Source: Flavobacteriaceae bacterium (GTDB lineage: Bacteria; Bacteroidota; Bacteroidia; Flavobacteriales; Flavobacteriaceae). From it: a DNA stretch of 64,000 nt. The position numbers and the translations under genes were made by a program. Positions 44,397 through 53,401 of the stretch are shown piece after piece (the stretch's first letter is position 1; each line of letters begins with the position of its first letter). The notes under the pieces are model-generated. The model saw only the letters and a list, made by a program, of their open reading frames with translations. It had not been told where the DNA came from and ran no database searches. The stretch spans positions 4,225 to 68,224 of the forward strand of contig JAGKWW010000009.1 of the NCBI GenBank assembly GCA_021151665.1. The letters run 5' to 3'.

Positions 44397-45671
44397 TTAG
44401 AATACAAATATCGGCCGCTCGCCCATCATTTCATTAACTGCTTCGGCAACTTCCTCAAGTGTAGCTTCATCAGTATGATTACCAATTACCCTGTCAATGA
44501 AGCCTACAACAGTTTCCATGTCGGCCTCCACAAGCCCACGCGTGGTAATAGCAGCTGTGCCCACCCTGATACCCGAAGTGACAAATGGCGATTTGTCGTC
44601 AAACGGTACCATATTTTTATTCACGGTGATCTCCGCTTTAACGAGCGCATTCTCTGCTTCTTTACCTGTAATGCCTTTATTCCTCAGGTCGATAAGCATC
44701 ATGTGGTTATCTGTACCTCCGGAGATAATGTCATAACCACGCTTCACGAAAGCTTCGGCCATCGCCTTGGCATTCTTCTGAATCTGCATGGCATAGCGGA
44801 AAAATTCATCTTCAAGCGCTTCGCCAAAAGCTACGGCCTTAGCAGCAATGATATGCTCCAGCGGCCCACCCTGGTTGCCCGGGAACACAGCAGCGTCAAG
44901 CAAAGATGACATCATCCTGACCTCGCCTTTTGGAGTTTTAAGCCCGAATGGGTTTTCAAAATCTTTACCCATCAGTATAAGTCCGCCACGTGGCCCGCGG
45001 AGGGTTTTGTGGGTAGTGGTAGTCACAATATGGCAGTGTGGTATAGGATCGTTCATCAGCCCTTTGGCAATAAGGCCGGCAGGGTGCGATATATCGGCAA
45101 GAAGGAGGGCGCCCACACTGTCGGCAATTTCTCGGAAACGCTTAAAGTCCATATCACGTGAATATGCCGAAGCGCCCGCGATGATAAGCTGTGGCTTTTC
45201 GCGCTCAGCAATTTCCTGTATCTTGTCGTAATTAAGCCTTCCGGTTTCTTTTTCTACCCCGTAAAATGACGTGGTGTAAAGCTTGCCCGAAAAGTTTACC
45301 GGCGAGCCGTGGGTAAGGTGGCCTCCATGTGAAAGATCGAAGCCGAGAATCTTATCGCCCGGCTTAAGGCAGGCATGATAAACAGATGCGTTGGCCTGCG
45401 AACCCGAATGCGGCTGTACGTTGGCCCAAGCAGCCCCGAAAAGGGTTTTAGCCCTGTCGATTGCTATTTGCTCAATCTGGTCTACCACCTCGCAGCCACC
45501 ATAATAGCGCTTGCCCGGGTAGCCTTCTGCATATTTATTGGTAAGTACAGATCCGGCGGCTTCCATAACCTGGTCGCTCACAAAATTTTCTGAGGCTATA
45601 AGCTCGAGCCCGTTTATCTGCCTTTCCTGTTCGTCTATTATCAGTTCAAAAATTTCTTCGTCGCGTCGCAT
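44397..45671 (-). CDS. glyA: Serine hydroxymethyltransferase
   Basis: A 424-residue PLP enzyme that interconverts serine and glycine with tetrahydrofolate, the main one-carbon source. The PLP lysine is K222 in VTTTTHKTLRGPRGG; other family strings are LIASENFVS, YAEGYPGKRYYGGCE and NVQPHSGSQAN. Full length, cytosolic. Its divergent neighbour is fahA, with separate -7 boxes for each gene in the 110-bp gap. A terminator follows. Confidence 0.98.
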   Translation of the reverse strand: MRRDEEIFELIIDEQERQINGLELIASENFVSDQVMEAAGSVLTNKYAEGYPGKRYYGGCEVVDQIEQIAIDRAKTLFGAAWANVQPHSGSQANASVYHACLKPGDKILGFDLSHGGHLTHGSPVNFSGKLYTTSFYGVEKETGRLNYDKIQEIAEREKPQLIIAGASAYSRDMDFKRFREIADSVGALLLADISHPAGLIAKGLMNDPIPHCHIVTTTTHKTLRGPRGGLILMGKDFENPFGLKTPKGEVRMMSSLLDAAVFPGNQGGPLEHIIAAKAVAFGEALEDEFFRYAMQIQKNAKAMAEAFVKRGYDIISGGTDNHMMLIDLRNKGITGKEAENALVKAEITVNKNMVPFDDKSPFVTSGIRVGTAAITTRGLVEADMETVVGFIDRVIGNHTDEATLEEVAEAVNEMMGERPIFVF

Positions 45672-45697
45672 TTTATAATTTTTCGTTAATTTGCCCT

Positions 45698-45705
45698 CAA
45701 AAATA
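45698..45705 (-). promoter_or_regulatory. -7 box of glyA
   Basis: TATTTTTG on the minus strand, a TAnnTTTG match 27 nt before the glyA ATG. The -33 element is weak. Confidence 0.5.
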
Positions 45706-45715
45706 CAAAAAACGT

Positions 45716-45745
45716 TTTGTAAAAACCCTTCAAAAGGTATATTTG
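45716..45745 (+). promoter_or_regulatory. Promoter of fahA
   Basis: TTTG (45716-45719), an 18-nt spacer and TATATTTG (45738-45745), a perfect Bacteroidota promoter, 37 nt before the ATG. Confidence 0.7.
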
Positions 45746-45781
45746 ATACTTCAATAAAACAACAAACAATACTACACAGAT

Positions 45782-47062
45782 ATGCTTCTAACAGCTAATG
45801 ACCCAAGTCGCAAATCGTGGCTGAATGTGCCGCAGGACAGCGACTTCCCAATACAAAACATTCCGTTTGGGGTGTTTATTACAAAAGACGATGTGGTGAC
45901 CATAGGTACCCGTATTGGCGACTATGCTATAGACCTTGGCGCCCTTCAGCAACTGAATTATTTTGAGGGTATTGAACTGACCGACGATATGTTCATGCAG
46001 GACACGCTGAACGACTTTATATCTGACGGCCGAAAAACCTGGCGACTGGTGCGCAACCGCATTGCAGAGATATTTGATGCCAATAACGATGTGTTGCGCG
46101 ACAACCAGGAACACCGCGATATTATAATATTTAATGTCGAAGATATCGAAATGCAGTTGCCTGTATTAATTGGCGATTACACCGATTTTTATTCGAGCCG
46201 CGAGCACGCTACCAATGTAGGCATGATGTTCCGCGACCCGGCTAATGCCCTTTTGCCGAACTGGCTGCACCTTCCTGTGGGATATCATGGCAGGTCGAGC
46301 ACGATTGTACCTTCGGGAATACCGGTGCATCGCCCAATGGGGCAAACTTTGCCGGCAGACCGTACAGAACCGATATTCGGCCCATCACGACTGGTAGATT
46401 TTGAGCTTGAAATGGCGTTCATCACTACGGATGCCAATATTATGGGAGAACCTGTCCCGGTTGAGGAAGCCGAGGAGCACATATTTGGCATGGTACTATT
46501 TAACGACTGGAGCGCGCGCGACATCCAGAAATGGGAGTATGTTCCACTAGGGCCTTTTCTTGCCAAGAACTTTGCGTCCTCTATTTCACCATGGATAGTT
46601 ACGCTCGATGCCCTGGAGCCTTTCCGCTGCGAAGGCCCGAAACAGGACCCTAAGCCGTTGGAATACCTGAGCCTTGAGGGTGCGCATGCCTTTGACATTA
46701 ACCTGCAGGTTGCCATACAGCCAGACGGCGGCGACGAAAATGTAGTGTCTAACTCCAATTTTAAATACATGTACTGGAGTATGGCCCAGCAGCTGGCACA
46801 CCATACCGTAAACGGATGCCGCGTAAACAGTGGCGACCTGATGGGAAGCGGTACTATCTCCGGCCCTACAGAGGATAGCTTTGGCTCAATGCTGGAACTG
46901 ACATGGGGCGGCAAAAACCCTATTAAGCTGAGCGATGGCACCGAGCGCAAGTTCATCAATGATGGCGACAGTGTGATCATGCGCGGCTATTGCAAAAATG
47001 ATAACGTGCGAATAGGTTTTGGCGAAGTTTGCAGCAAGCTGTTGCCGCCATATAAGAAGTAA
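45782..47062 (+). CDS. fahA: Fumarylacetoacetase
   Basis: A 426-residue enzyme that cleaves 4-fumarylacetoacetate to fumarate and acetoacetate, the last step of tyrosine degradation. The N-terminal FAA domain (QDSDFPIQNIPFGVF) and the catalytic domain with YTDFYSSREHATNVG, LPVGYHGRSSTIVPSG and LVDFELEMAF, which carries metal-binding acids, are complete. The other tyrosine-catabolic genes are not in this window. The hairpin at 47066-47090 terminates it. Confidence 0.97.
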   Translation: MLLTANDPSRKSWLNVPQDSDFPIQNIPFGVFITKDDVVTIGTRIGDYAIDLGALQQLNYFEGIELTDDMFMQDTLNDFISDGRKTWRLVRNRIAEIFDANNDVLRDNQEHRDIIIFNVEDIEMQLPVLIGDYTDFYSSREHATNVGMMFRDPANALLPNWLHLPVGYHGRSSTIVPSGIPVHRPMGQTLPADRTEPIFGPSRLVDFELEMAFITTDANIMGEPVPVEEAEEHIFGMVLFNDWSARDIQKWEYVPLGPFLAKNFASSISPWIVTLDALEPFRCEGPKQDPKPLEYLSLEGAHAFDINLQVAIQPDGGDENVVSNSNFKYMYWSMAQQLAHHTVNGCRVNSGDLMGSGTISGPTEDSFGSMLELTWGGKNPIKLSDGTERKFINDGDSVIMRGYCKNDNVRIGFGEVCSKLLPPYKK

Positions 47063-47065
47063 ATT

Positions 47066-47090
47066 AAGCCCCTCGAAAGAGGGGTTTTTT
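47066..47090 (+). terminator. Terminator of fahA
   Basis: Stem CCCCTC (47069-47074) / GAGGGG (47079-47084) extended by three further pairs, GAAA tetraloop, then TTTTTT. Confidence 0.9.
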
Positions 47091-47094
47091 GATT

Positions 47095-47670
47095 ATGAAA
47101 AATCTTTACGTCATACTTTTAGTAATTGCGCTACAGAGTTGCGCGAAACTTTCGACTTCCTCGTCGTCGGCCCCATCGCAAAATATTGTGGATACATTGG
47201 TTTATGTCGATAGCTTAAACTTTCGTGACAACAGGTATTACAGCTCTCGGGATACTGCAGCTGTGTACAGAGCTATACAGGATTATTTTATTCCCAAGGG
47301 TTATTACCCCGAAGAAAAAATGACCCTTGATACTCTGTTAACCCACGACATTGAGCCCGAACCGCAATGTGTGGGATTCGATACCTTGTACCCACTTAAT
47401 CTTAACGCCGATAATGTAGAAGACTATCTGGTCACTTACTTTAAAATGCCTTGCGGAGCTAGTGGCAACCAATGGCGTCCCCATATGGCTATTGTAACTT
47501 CGATTAATGGAAATTACAAATTAATTAGTGAGGACCTATTACCGGATTACTGGTACCATATTGATAGCCTCGCCACAAATCGTGATAAGATTCTTATCTA
47601 CGGAAAAATATTTGATCGCGCCACATTGGAATTCGCTAAAAAGTACAGAGCAACAATCATCAAAAATTAA
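47095..47670 (+). CDS. Hypothetical lipoprotein
   Basis: A 191-residue protein with a lipoprotein signal peptide (MKNLYVILLVIALQSC; C16 acylated) followed by a Ser-rich stretch. The body has FGDTLYPLNLNADNVEDYLV and is acidic and aromatic; I do not recognise a family. The ATG at 47095 is used; a TTG two codons earlier is not needed. It lies 32 bp after the fahA stop, just downstream of its terminator, with no obvious promoter. Its stop shares the TTAA palindrome with the ytxJ stop on the other strand. Confidence 0.7.
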   Translation: MKNLYVILLVIALQSCAKLSTSSSSAPSQNIVDTLVYVDSLNFRDNRYYSSRDTAAVYRAIQDYFIPKGYYPEEKMTLDTLLTHDIEPEPQCVGFDTLYPLNLNADNVEDYLVTYFKMPCGASGNQWRPHMAIVTSINGNYKLISEDLLPDYWYHIDSLATNRDKILIYGKIFDRATLEFAKKYRATIIKN

Positions 47671-48059
47671 ACCCTCTCCTTCACTTTACCCGCATCAATA
47701 TCGCTATGGGATGAATTGTAAATGGCTTTTCCGTCTTTGATCAGGATTATCTGTGGCGACTGGTGCATCACACCAAAACGCGAAGCTATTTCATTAGAAA
47801 TATTGCGGTACTCCAGCAGGTCAAGGAAATAAGGCTTGAGCTTATCTCCATCGATTGCATATTCCGATTCAAAATTCTTTAAGGCAAACCGGCTGATGCT
47901 GCAGCGTGTGCTGTGCTTAAATATTAGCGCCGGGGTTTCCGCAGACTCCGCAACGATATCATCCAGCTGTTGAATTTCTGTTAATTCCGTCCATTCGATA
48001 GACGATGATGGCGTACCTTTACTGCCACTATTTCCGAATACTTTACCAAATATGCTCAT
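47667..48059 (-). CDS. ytxJ: Bacillithiol system redox-active protein YtxJ
   Basis: A 130-residue thioredoxin-like protein starting MSIFGKVFGNSG at 48059 (a 12-codon upstream extension is rejected). It has the YtxJ active-site segment HSTRCSISRFA with a single cysteine, and the family end SPQIILIKDGKAIYNSSHSDI. YtxJ-like proteins are bacilliredoxin candidates that act on bacillithiol mixed disulfides, which fits a flavobacterium. It converges on a lipoprotein gene with a 4-bp overlap. Confidence 0.9.
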   Translation of the reverse strand: MSIFGKVFGNSGSKGTPSSSIEWTELTEIQQLDDIVAESAETPALIFKHSTRCSISRFALKNFESEYAIDGDKLKPYFLDLLEYRNISNEIASRFGVMHQSPQIILIKDGKAIYNSSHSDIDAGKVKERV

Positions 48060-48188
48060 AATTCTTTCTTTTTCAGACAAATTGACTGCACTCAATTAAT
48101 ATAGTTGATTGAAAAACGCCACTTCGTCAGATTTTACTTAATGGAATATAAATTGTCCTGTTCATATCAAATTTAAAAAAACAACACT

Positions 48189-50789
48189 ATGAATTTTGCC
48201 AATTATACCATAAAATCGCAGGAAGCCATCCAAAGGGCGCAACAGATTGCCCAAGGGCTTGGCCATCAGCAGATAGAAAACGAACACATTGTAAAAGGAA
48301 TACTGGAGGTTGATGAAAACGTTACCCCCTTCCTTCTCAAAAAACTAAATGTCAACGTGCCGCTGTTCGGACAGGTACTCGATGCGACATTGCAGAGTTT
48401 CCCTAAAGTATCGGGCGGCGAAATGACGCTTTCCCGCGACGCTGCAACCGCGCTGAACGAAGCCTCGAACATCGCCCGTAAAATGAACGACGAGTTTGTA
48501 TCGATCGAGCATTTGCTTCTGGCTATTTTCAACACCAAAAGCAAGGTAAGCCAAATATTAAAAGACCAGGGAGTTACTGAAAAAGCACTAAAAGCAGCTA
48601 TCGACGAGCTGCGCAAAGGCGAACGGGTAACTTCTGCCAGCGCTGAGGAAACTTACAACTCCCTGAATAAATATGCCAAAAACCTCAACCAACTGGCTAA
48701 CGATGGCAAGTTGGACCCGGTAATAGGCCGTGATGAAGAGATTCGACGCGTACTGCAGATCCTAAGCCGACGAACCAAGAATAACCCCATGCTTATCGGT
48801 GAGCCGGGTGTAGGTAAAACGGCCATTGCAGAGGGCCTCGCCCATCGTATCATTCAGGGAGACGTTCCCGAAAACCTTAAAAGTAAGATTGTATATTCAC
48901 TCGATATGGGCGCCCTTATCGCGGGTGCAAAATACAAAGGTGAGTTTGAGGAACGGCTGAAGTCGGTGGTGAAGGAAGTTACCTCTGCCGAAGGCGATAT
49001 TGTGCTGTTCATCGACGAGATACATACACTCGTGGGAGCCGGTGGTGGCGATGGTGCTATGGATGCGGCGAACATCCTAAAGCCTGCCCTTGCCCGCGGT
49101 GAGCTGCGCGCTATTGGTGCCACAACGCTTGATGAATACCAGAAATACTTCGAAAAAGACAAAGCGCTCGAGAGGCGTTTCCAGAAAGTAATGGTCGATG
49201 AGCCGGATACCGAAAGCGCTATCTCCATCCTTCGCGGTATTAAGGAAAAATACGAAGCCCATCACCAGGTGCGTATAAAAGACGATGCTATCATCGCGGC
49301 GGTAGAGCTTTCGCAACGCTATATTACCAACAGGTTTCTTCCGGATAAGGCGATTGACCTGATGGACGAGGCCGCTGCCAAGCTACGTATGGAGATCAAC
49401 TCGAAACCTGAAGAGCTGGATGTTCTCGACCGTAAGATCATGCAGCTTGAGATCGAGATCGAAGCCATCAAGCGCGAGAACGATGAGCAGAAGCTGAAAT
49501 CGCTCGGCCTGGAACTTGCCAACCTTAAAGAGGAACGCAACGAGATCTTTGCCCGCTGGAAAAGCGAGAAAGATGTAGTAGATAATATACAAGCGACCAA
49601 GACGGACATCGAAAACCTGAAAATGGATGCCGAACGTGCTGAGCGTGAGGGCAACTATGGTAAGGTAGCCGAAATTCGCTACGGACGGATTAAAGAAGCA
49701 GAAGAGAAACTTACCTCCCTTCAGCAACAATTGCTGGAAAGCCAGAAAGGCCAAAGCCTTATAAAAGAGGAAGTGACCCATGAGGATATTGCCGAGGTCG
49801 TGGCAAAATGGACGGGCATACCGGTAACCAAAATGCTGCAAAGCGAGCGTGAAAAACTGCTTAAGCTGGAAGATGAACTGCATAAAAGAGTTGTTGGCCA
49901 GGAAGAAGCTATTGAAGCCGTAAGCGATGCGGTAAGGAGAAGCCGTGCCGGCCTTCAGGATCAGAAGAAGCCAATTGGGTCGTTCCTTTTCCTGGGTACA
50001 ACGGGTGTGGGTAAAACCGAACTTGCCAAGGCGCTTGCCTCCTACCTGTTTGATGATGAAAATGCAATGACCCGTATTGATATGAGCGAGTACCAGGAAC
50101 GCCACAGCGTGAGCCGCCTGGTTGGAGCGCCTCCGGGATATGTGGGTTATGATGAAGGCGGCCAGCTTACCGAAGCCGTACGCAGGAAACCCTATTCGGT
50201 GGTACTTTTGGATGAAATTGAGAAAGCACACCCGGATACCTTCAATATCCTGCTGCAGGTTCTGGATGAGGGAAGGCTTACCGACAATAAAGGCCGTGTT
50301 GCCGACTTTAAGAATACGATCATCATCATGACGTCGAACATGGGTGCCAACATCATCCAGGAGAAATTCGAAACGATGAAAAATATGGATTCTGCTATCG
50401 AAGCTGCTAAGACTGAGGTGCTCGGGCTGCTTAAGCAAACAGTTCGGCCCGAATTTATCAACAGGATAGATGATATCGTGATGTTCACACCGCTGAGCGA
50501 AGCTAACATCAAAGAGATCGTTGGCCTACAGCTGAAGAGTGTTACCAAACTTCTCGCACAGCAGAATATCACTCTGGACGCAACTCCTGAAGCGATAGAC
50601 TACCTCAGCAAGAAAGGATATGACCCTGATTTTGGTGCGAGGCCGGTAAAAAGGGTAATTCAGAAGGAAGTGATGAATGAGCTAAGTAAACAGATACTCT
50701 CAGGTAAAGTAACTACCGATAGCATCATATTGCTCGATAGCTTTGACGGGCACCTGGTATTCAGGAATCAGAGTGAATTGGTTCAATAA
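48189..50789 (+). CDS. clpB: ATP-dependent chaperone ClpB
   Basis: An 866-residue AAA+ disaggregase: N-domain (about 1-145), first ATPase with Walker A GEPGVGKTAIAEG near residue 204 and Walker B VLFIDEIHTLVGAG, the ClpB-type coiled-coil middle domain (about 410-530), and a second ATPase with GTTGVGKTELAKAL near 604 and VVLLDEIEKAHPD. It resolubilises aggregated proteins with DnaK. The coiled-coil insert distinguishes it from ClpA/ClpC. Full length; a strong terminator follows. Confidence 0.98.
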   Translation: MNFANYTIKSQEAIQRAQQIAQGLGHQQIENEHIVKGILEVDENVTPFLLKKLNVNVPLFGQVLDATLQSFPKVSGGEMTLSRDAATALNEASNIARKMNDEFVSIEHLLLAIFNTKSKVSQILKDQGVTEKALKAAIDELRKGERVTSASAEETYNSLNKYAKNLNQLANDGKLDPVIGRDEEIRRVLQILSRRTKNNPMLIGEPGVGKTAIAEGLAHRIIQGDVPENLKSKIVYSLDMGALIAGAKYKGEFEERLKSVVKEVTSAEGDIVLFIDEIHTLVGAGGGDGAMDAANILKPALARGELRAIGATTLDEYQKYFEKDKALERRFQKVMVDEPDTESAISILRGIKEKYEAHHQVRIKDDAIIAAVELSQRYITNRFLPDKAIDLMDEAAAKLRMEINSKPEELDVLDRKIMQLEIEIEAIKRENDEQKLKSLGLELANLKEERNEIFARWKSEKDVVDNIQATKTDIENLKMDAERAEREGNYGKVAEIRYGRIKEAEEKLTSLQQQLLESQKGQSLIKEEVTHEDIAEVVAKWTGIPVTKMLQSEREKLLKLEDELHKRVVGQEEAIEAVSDAVRRSRAGLQDQKKPIGSFLFLGTTGVGKTELAKALASYLFDDENAMTRIDMSEYQERHSVSRLVGAPPGYVGYDEGGQLTEAVRRKPYSVVLLDEIEKAHPDTFNILLQVLDEGRLTDNKGRVADFKNTIIIMTSNMGANIIQEKFETMKNMDSAIEAAKTEVLGLLKQTVRPEFINRIDDIVMFTPLSEANIKEIVGLQLKSVTKLLAQQNITLDATPEAIDYLSKKGYDPDFGARPVKRVIQKEVMNELSKQILSGKVTTDSIILLDSFDGHLVFRNQSELVQ

Positions 50790-50810
50790 TTGAGTTATTA
50801 TAAGATAAAA

Positions 50811-50846
50811 AAACGAGGCTATCCTAAAAAGGTAGCCTCGTTTTAT
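50811..50846. terminator. Bidirectional terminator after clpB
   Basis: Perfect 11-bp stem AAACGAGGCTA (50811-50821) / TAGCCTCGTTT (50833-50843). T-runs lie on the plus side and A-rich sequence on the other, so it can also end the minus-strand gene stopping at 50859. Confidence 0.85.
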
Positions 50847-50858
50847 TTAAAAGCGATC

Positions 50859-51104
50859 TTAGCGGGCGCTTTTATATTCGTAGTACTGCCTGATCGTCAT
50901 CACGTCTTTAAGGCTGCTGCGCTTCCTTAAAGCGTATAGTCCGTATACCGTTGCCCCGAGTACAAGGCAAGTCATTAATGCAATAAACAGGGTATTGATC
51001 AGGTAGCTGCTAAATGAGATATGGTTAAAGCTGAAATCATTCAGCCAAAGGTATGCACCTGTAATTACAGCGAGCATCCCGAGGAAATAGTACAGTAGTT
51101 TCAT
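50859..51104 (-). CDS. Small hypothetical membrane protein
   Basis: An 81-residue protein (start at 51104, MKLLYYFLGMLAVITGAYLWL; a longer frame from 51146 is rejected) with two membrane segments and a short basic tail (RKRSSLKDVMTIRQYYEYK). Family unknown. It converges on clpB across the terminator at 50811-50843. Confidence 0.65.
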   Translation of the reverse strand: MKLLYYFLGMLAVITGAYLWLNDFSFNHISFSSYLINTLFIALMTCLVLGATVYGLYALRKRSSLKDVMTIRQYYEYKSAR

Positions 51105-51395
51105 AGCCGCAGTATTGTTAGTGAGACATATTTTAATATGGTGCAATTTCCGTATTTCCCCTCATTAGAAAATCGCATTTAAGAATAAATAACTTTGGTT
51201 TAGCACAATATTAGTAAGCGCCGACTTACAATAATACAAACCAGCCAGTCATCATTAGGGTTTTGCTGATGTTTACACGTTGTTAAGAAAAGTCAATAAA
51301 ACTATAACAAGCTGTTTGTTAATTATTTGACAATGTCGCAGGTTTTCTGTAAAGTATGGCAGAAATTTGACATTAAACAACCAAATCAAAAAACT

Positions 51396-51593
51396 ATGAA
51401 CCTAAAAAGAATTTTCGGAGCCATTCTCACTGCTGCAGGAATTATCGCATTGGTATATGCAGCCTACATCTTTGCTAACACATCAACCGGCGAGCAAAGC
51501 ATCAAAACCGCTTCTATTTATGGTGTACTTGGACTAATATTTTTTATCGCCGGCATAGGGCTGGTTAAAAAAACCCGCGATGATGCAGCATAG
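51396..51593 (+). CDS. Small two-segment membrane protein
   Basis: A 65-residue protein starting MNLKRIFGAILTAAGIIALVY at 51396 with two hydrophobic helices and a KKTRDD tail. The pattern is common in Flavobacteriia; function unknown. An upstream frame starting 51327 is rejected because its 23 extra residues are hydrophilic and unlike the family. It overlaps the SRPBCC gene by 14 bp. About 290 bp upstream are gene-free; a TAACTTTG box at 51190-51197 suggests a long 5' leader. Confidence 0.75.
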   Translation: MNLKRIFGAILTAAGIIALVYAAYIFANTSTGEQSIKTASIYGVLGLIFFIAGIGLVKKTRDDAA

Positions 51594-52032
51594 TACAGGC
51601 CGGTCACTTATAGTAAAAAACAGCATCCGGATAGAGGCAACGCCCTCGCGTGTATGGGAAGTGCTTACCAAGCCGGAATACATCAGGATATGGGACAGGC
51701 TTCCTGAAGACTTTGGCGATTTTGAAGTTCACCCCGCCACCGTGATCAACTACCCTGGATACTCCGAGCTTAAAGTAACAGCATTTGAACACGAGCAACT
51801 GATACGGTATTCGCTGTACATACCCGCATGGAAAAATCTGAAGACAGACCACGTGGGTTACTCCTACTCCCTTAGTACCGATGATAATGGCTACACTTGG
51901 CTCGGAATTGAAATTGGCGATTTTGCCATAGTTACCGAAGGCGACAAGTACTACCGTGAGAGCATTGCCTTTGGTGAAACGGCATCGCAAAAAATTAAGG
52001 AACTTTCCGAGAAAAAAGGCGCGATACTTTAA
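51580..52032 (+). CDS. SRPBCC/START-like ligand-binding domain protein
   Basis: A 150-residue protein of the AHSA1/SRPBCC type: RIEATPSRVWEVLTKPEYIRIWDR is the conserved start, followed by an antiparallel beta-sheet and the C-terminal long helix (SIAFGETASQKIKEL). Such proteins bind hydrophobic ligands or act as small cyclases; the role is unknown. It overlaps the small membrane protein gene, and ATGs at 51580 and 51583 are both possible starts. Its stop abuts that of the protease gene on the other strand (TAATTA). Confidence 0.85.
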   Translation: MMQHSTGRSLIVKNSIRIEATPSRVWEVLTKPEYIRIWDRLPEDFGDFEVHPATVINYPGYSELKVTAFEHEQLIRYSLYIPAWKNLKTDHVGYSYSLSTDDNGYTWLGIEIGDFAIVTEGDKYYRESIAFGETASQKIKELSEKKGAIL

Positions 52033-53298
52033 TTATTCAAACCGGATATACATATCATCAAAATTGATAGTGAGCTGGCGGAATTGCCGGATGATATCCT
52101 GGCCTATATTTCCGTAATAATATTTCTTATCCCCCTCCTGGTCATCGGCAAAAAGCTGCACGTTTTTAACTTCGAGCTTTTTGCCGTTAACCGTTGGGCT
52201 GAAATCAATTACATATCCGCTTTTGGAGGTGACGCCTCCCGCCCCGCCATAATGCAGTTCTGACGGGTTATACCTGCCGTCTATCTCCGCTTTATGCGCC
52301 CGGTAATAACTGGCATACAGTATCGTAGAGTTAGCGCCCGTATCAAACGTATAATAATCATTACCCATTAGGTAAAGCGGTGTAAGGAACTCCAGCGCCA
52401 TATTGCGTTCTGACCCCGGTAACGCTTTGCCCGGAATAACAAATACATCATCCCTGGTTATCTGTATTTGCTTAAAACCTTCTATTACCGGAAATCCTAT
52501 TATACCGTTTATCTGGTATTGTATTTGCGGAAACGCAAGCGCCGTATCAGGAAAAACAAGGAAAACCGCATTTTTTATGGTTACATTCCCAAGGGTAAAC
52601 TCGGGGCAAAGTGCCACGCGGGCGTCGACCTTTGCACCGGTAATAGCTCCAACCTCTACTGTCCCTTCCAGGAATTTCATGGCGAAATCCCTGGCGGTTG
52701 ATTCGGTGACCGTAGAAAAATTGGCGCCTGTGTCAAATATAAACCGGCTTGATGCCTGGCCCGCACGCACGTCGAGATTTGCGAGCCCTGCTTTATCACG
52801 GGTCATTTTTATCGATGTATCTCCGTGCTTAACGATCGTCTGAGGCGGGCTGTTTTGCAGCGCTTTCCAGATCACAAGGGTATTACTGTAGTCTTCTTTT
52901 TCTTTCGCCGGAAGCAGCTTATCGTATTTGGACAATAACGCATCAGCAGTAAGCATTGCATCTTTGTATTCAAAAAGCCTCACGTGGTTAAGCTGCTTCA
53001 AACGCAGCAGTTCCATAGTTAGGGAATCGGATGCCTTAGCAGCATATTTTTTCAGGTAATCGCTTATTGCTTTATTAGATTGTGCAGGGCGGTTAAACGC
53101 GGCATCGAGACTGGCAGACACCACCATTTTTTCAGGCGGGGCCAGCTTCGTGCCAGTTGATTCAAACATCAGCCTTGCGGCAAAGTAGTCCTTTTTGCTG
53201 AGCAGCGACCTGATACTATCATAAGTAGATTTCTTTTGCGAATAAACCCCCAGGGGCAAAAGCACCAAAATCATTAGGGCAACAATATTTTTCTTCAT
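52033..53298 (-). CDS. Exported retropepsin-like aspartyl protease family protein
   Basis: A 421-residue protein with a signal peptide (MKKNIVALMILVLLPLGVYSQ, start at 53298). An N-terminal helical region (about 25-160) precedes two retropepsin-like halves, each with the catalytic DTGAN motif: RFIFDTGANFSTVTE (near 190) and YTFDTGANSTILYA (near 321), so both active-site aspartates of a bilobed protease lie on one chain. IGQDIIRQF near the end is the family's second turn. Likely periplasmic. Its substrate is unknown. Confidence 0.82.
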   Translation of the reverse strand: MKKNIVALMILVLLPLGVYSQKKSTYDSIRSLLSKKDYFAARLMFESTGTKLAPPEKMVVSASLDAAFNRPAQSNKAISDYLKKYAAKASDSLTMELLRLKQLNHVRLFEYKDAMLTADALLSKYDKLLPAKEKEDYSNTLVIWKALQNSPPQTIVKHGDTSIKMTRDKAGLANLDVRAGQASSRFIFDTGANFSTVTESTARDFAMKFLEGTVEVGAITGAKVDARVALCPEFTLGNVTIKNAVFLVFPDTALAFPQIQYQINGIIGFPVIEGFKQIQITRDDVFVIPGKALPGSERNMALEFLTPLYLMGNDYYTFDTGANSTILYASYYRAHKAEIDGRYNPSELHYGGAGGVTSKSGYVIDFSPTVNGKKLEVKNVQLFADDQEGDKKYYYGNIGQDIIRQFRQLTINFDDMYIRFE

Positions 53299-53358
53299 AA
53301 TTCGGGAGGTATGCAAAACAGACGGCGAAGGTTCAAAATTGTTACACTACCTGAAAAT

Positions 53359-53395
53359 TTTTTGTCTGGATTAATTATCTTATTTTAGACAAAAA
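53359..53395. promoter_or_regulatory. Inverted repeat overlapping the aldose epimerase promoter
   Basis: TTTTTGTCT (53359-53367) and AGACAAAAA (53387-53395), 9 bp each, spacer 19 nt, just before the ATG at 53402. The TATTTTAG inside is a near -7 box. A regulator could bind here. Confidence 0.4.
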
Positions 53396-53401
53396 TTCGA
53401 T

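Noticed and set aside
49383..50438. 351-codon minus-strand frame opposite clpB
   Set aside because: Antisense shadow; sequence is the complement of conserved ClpB motifs.
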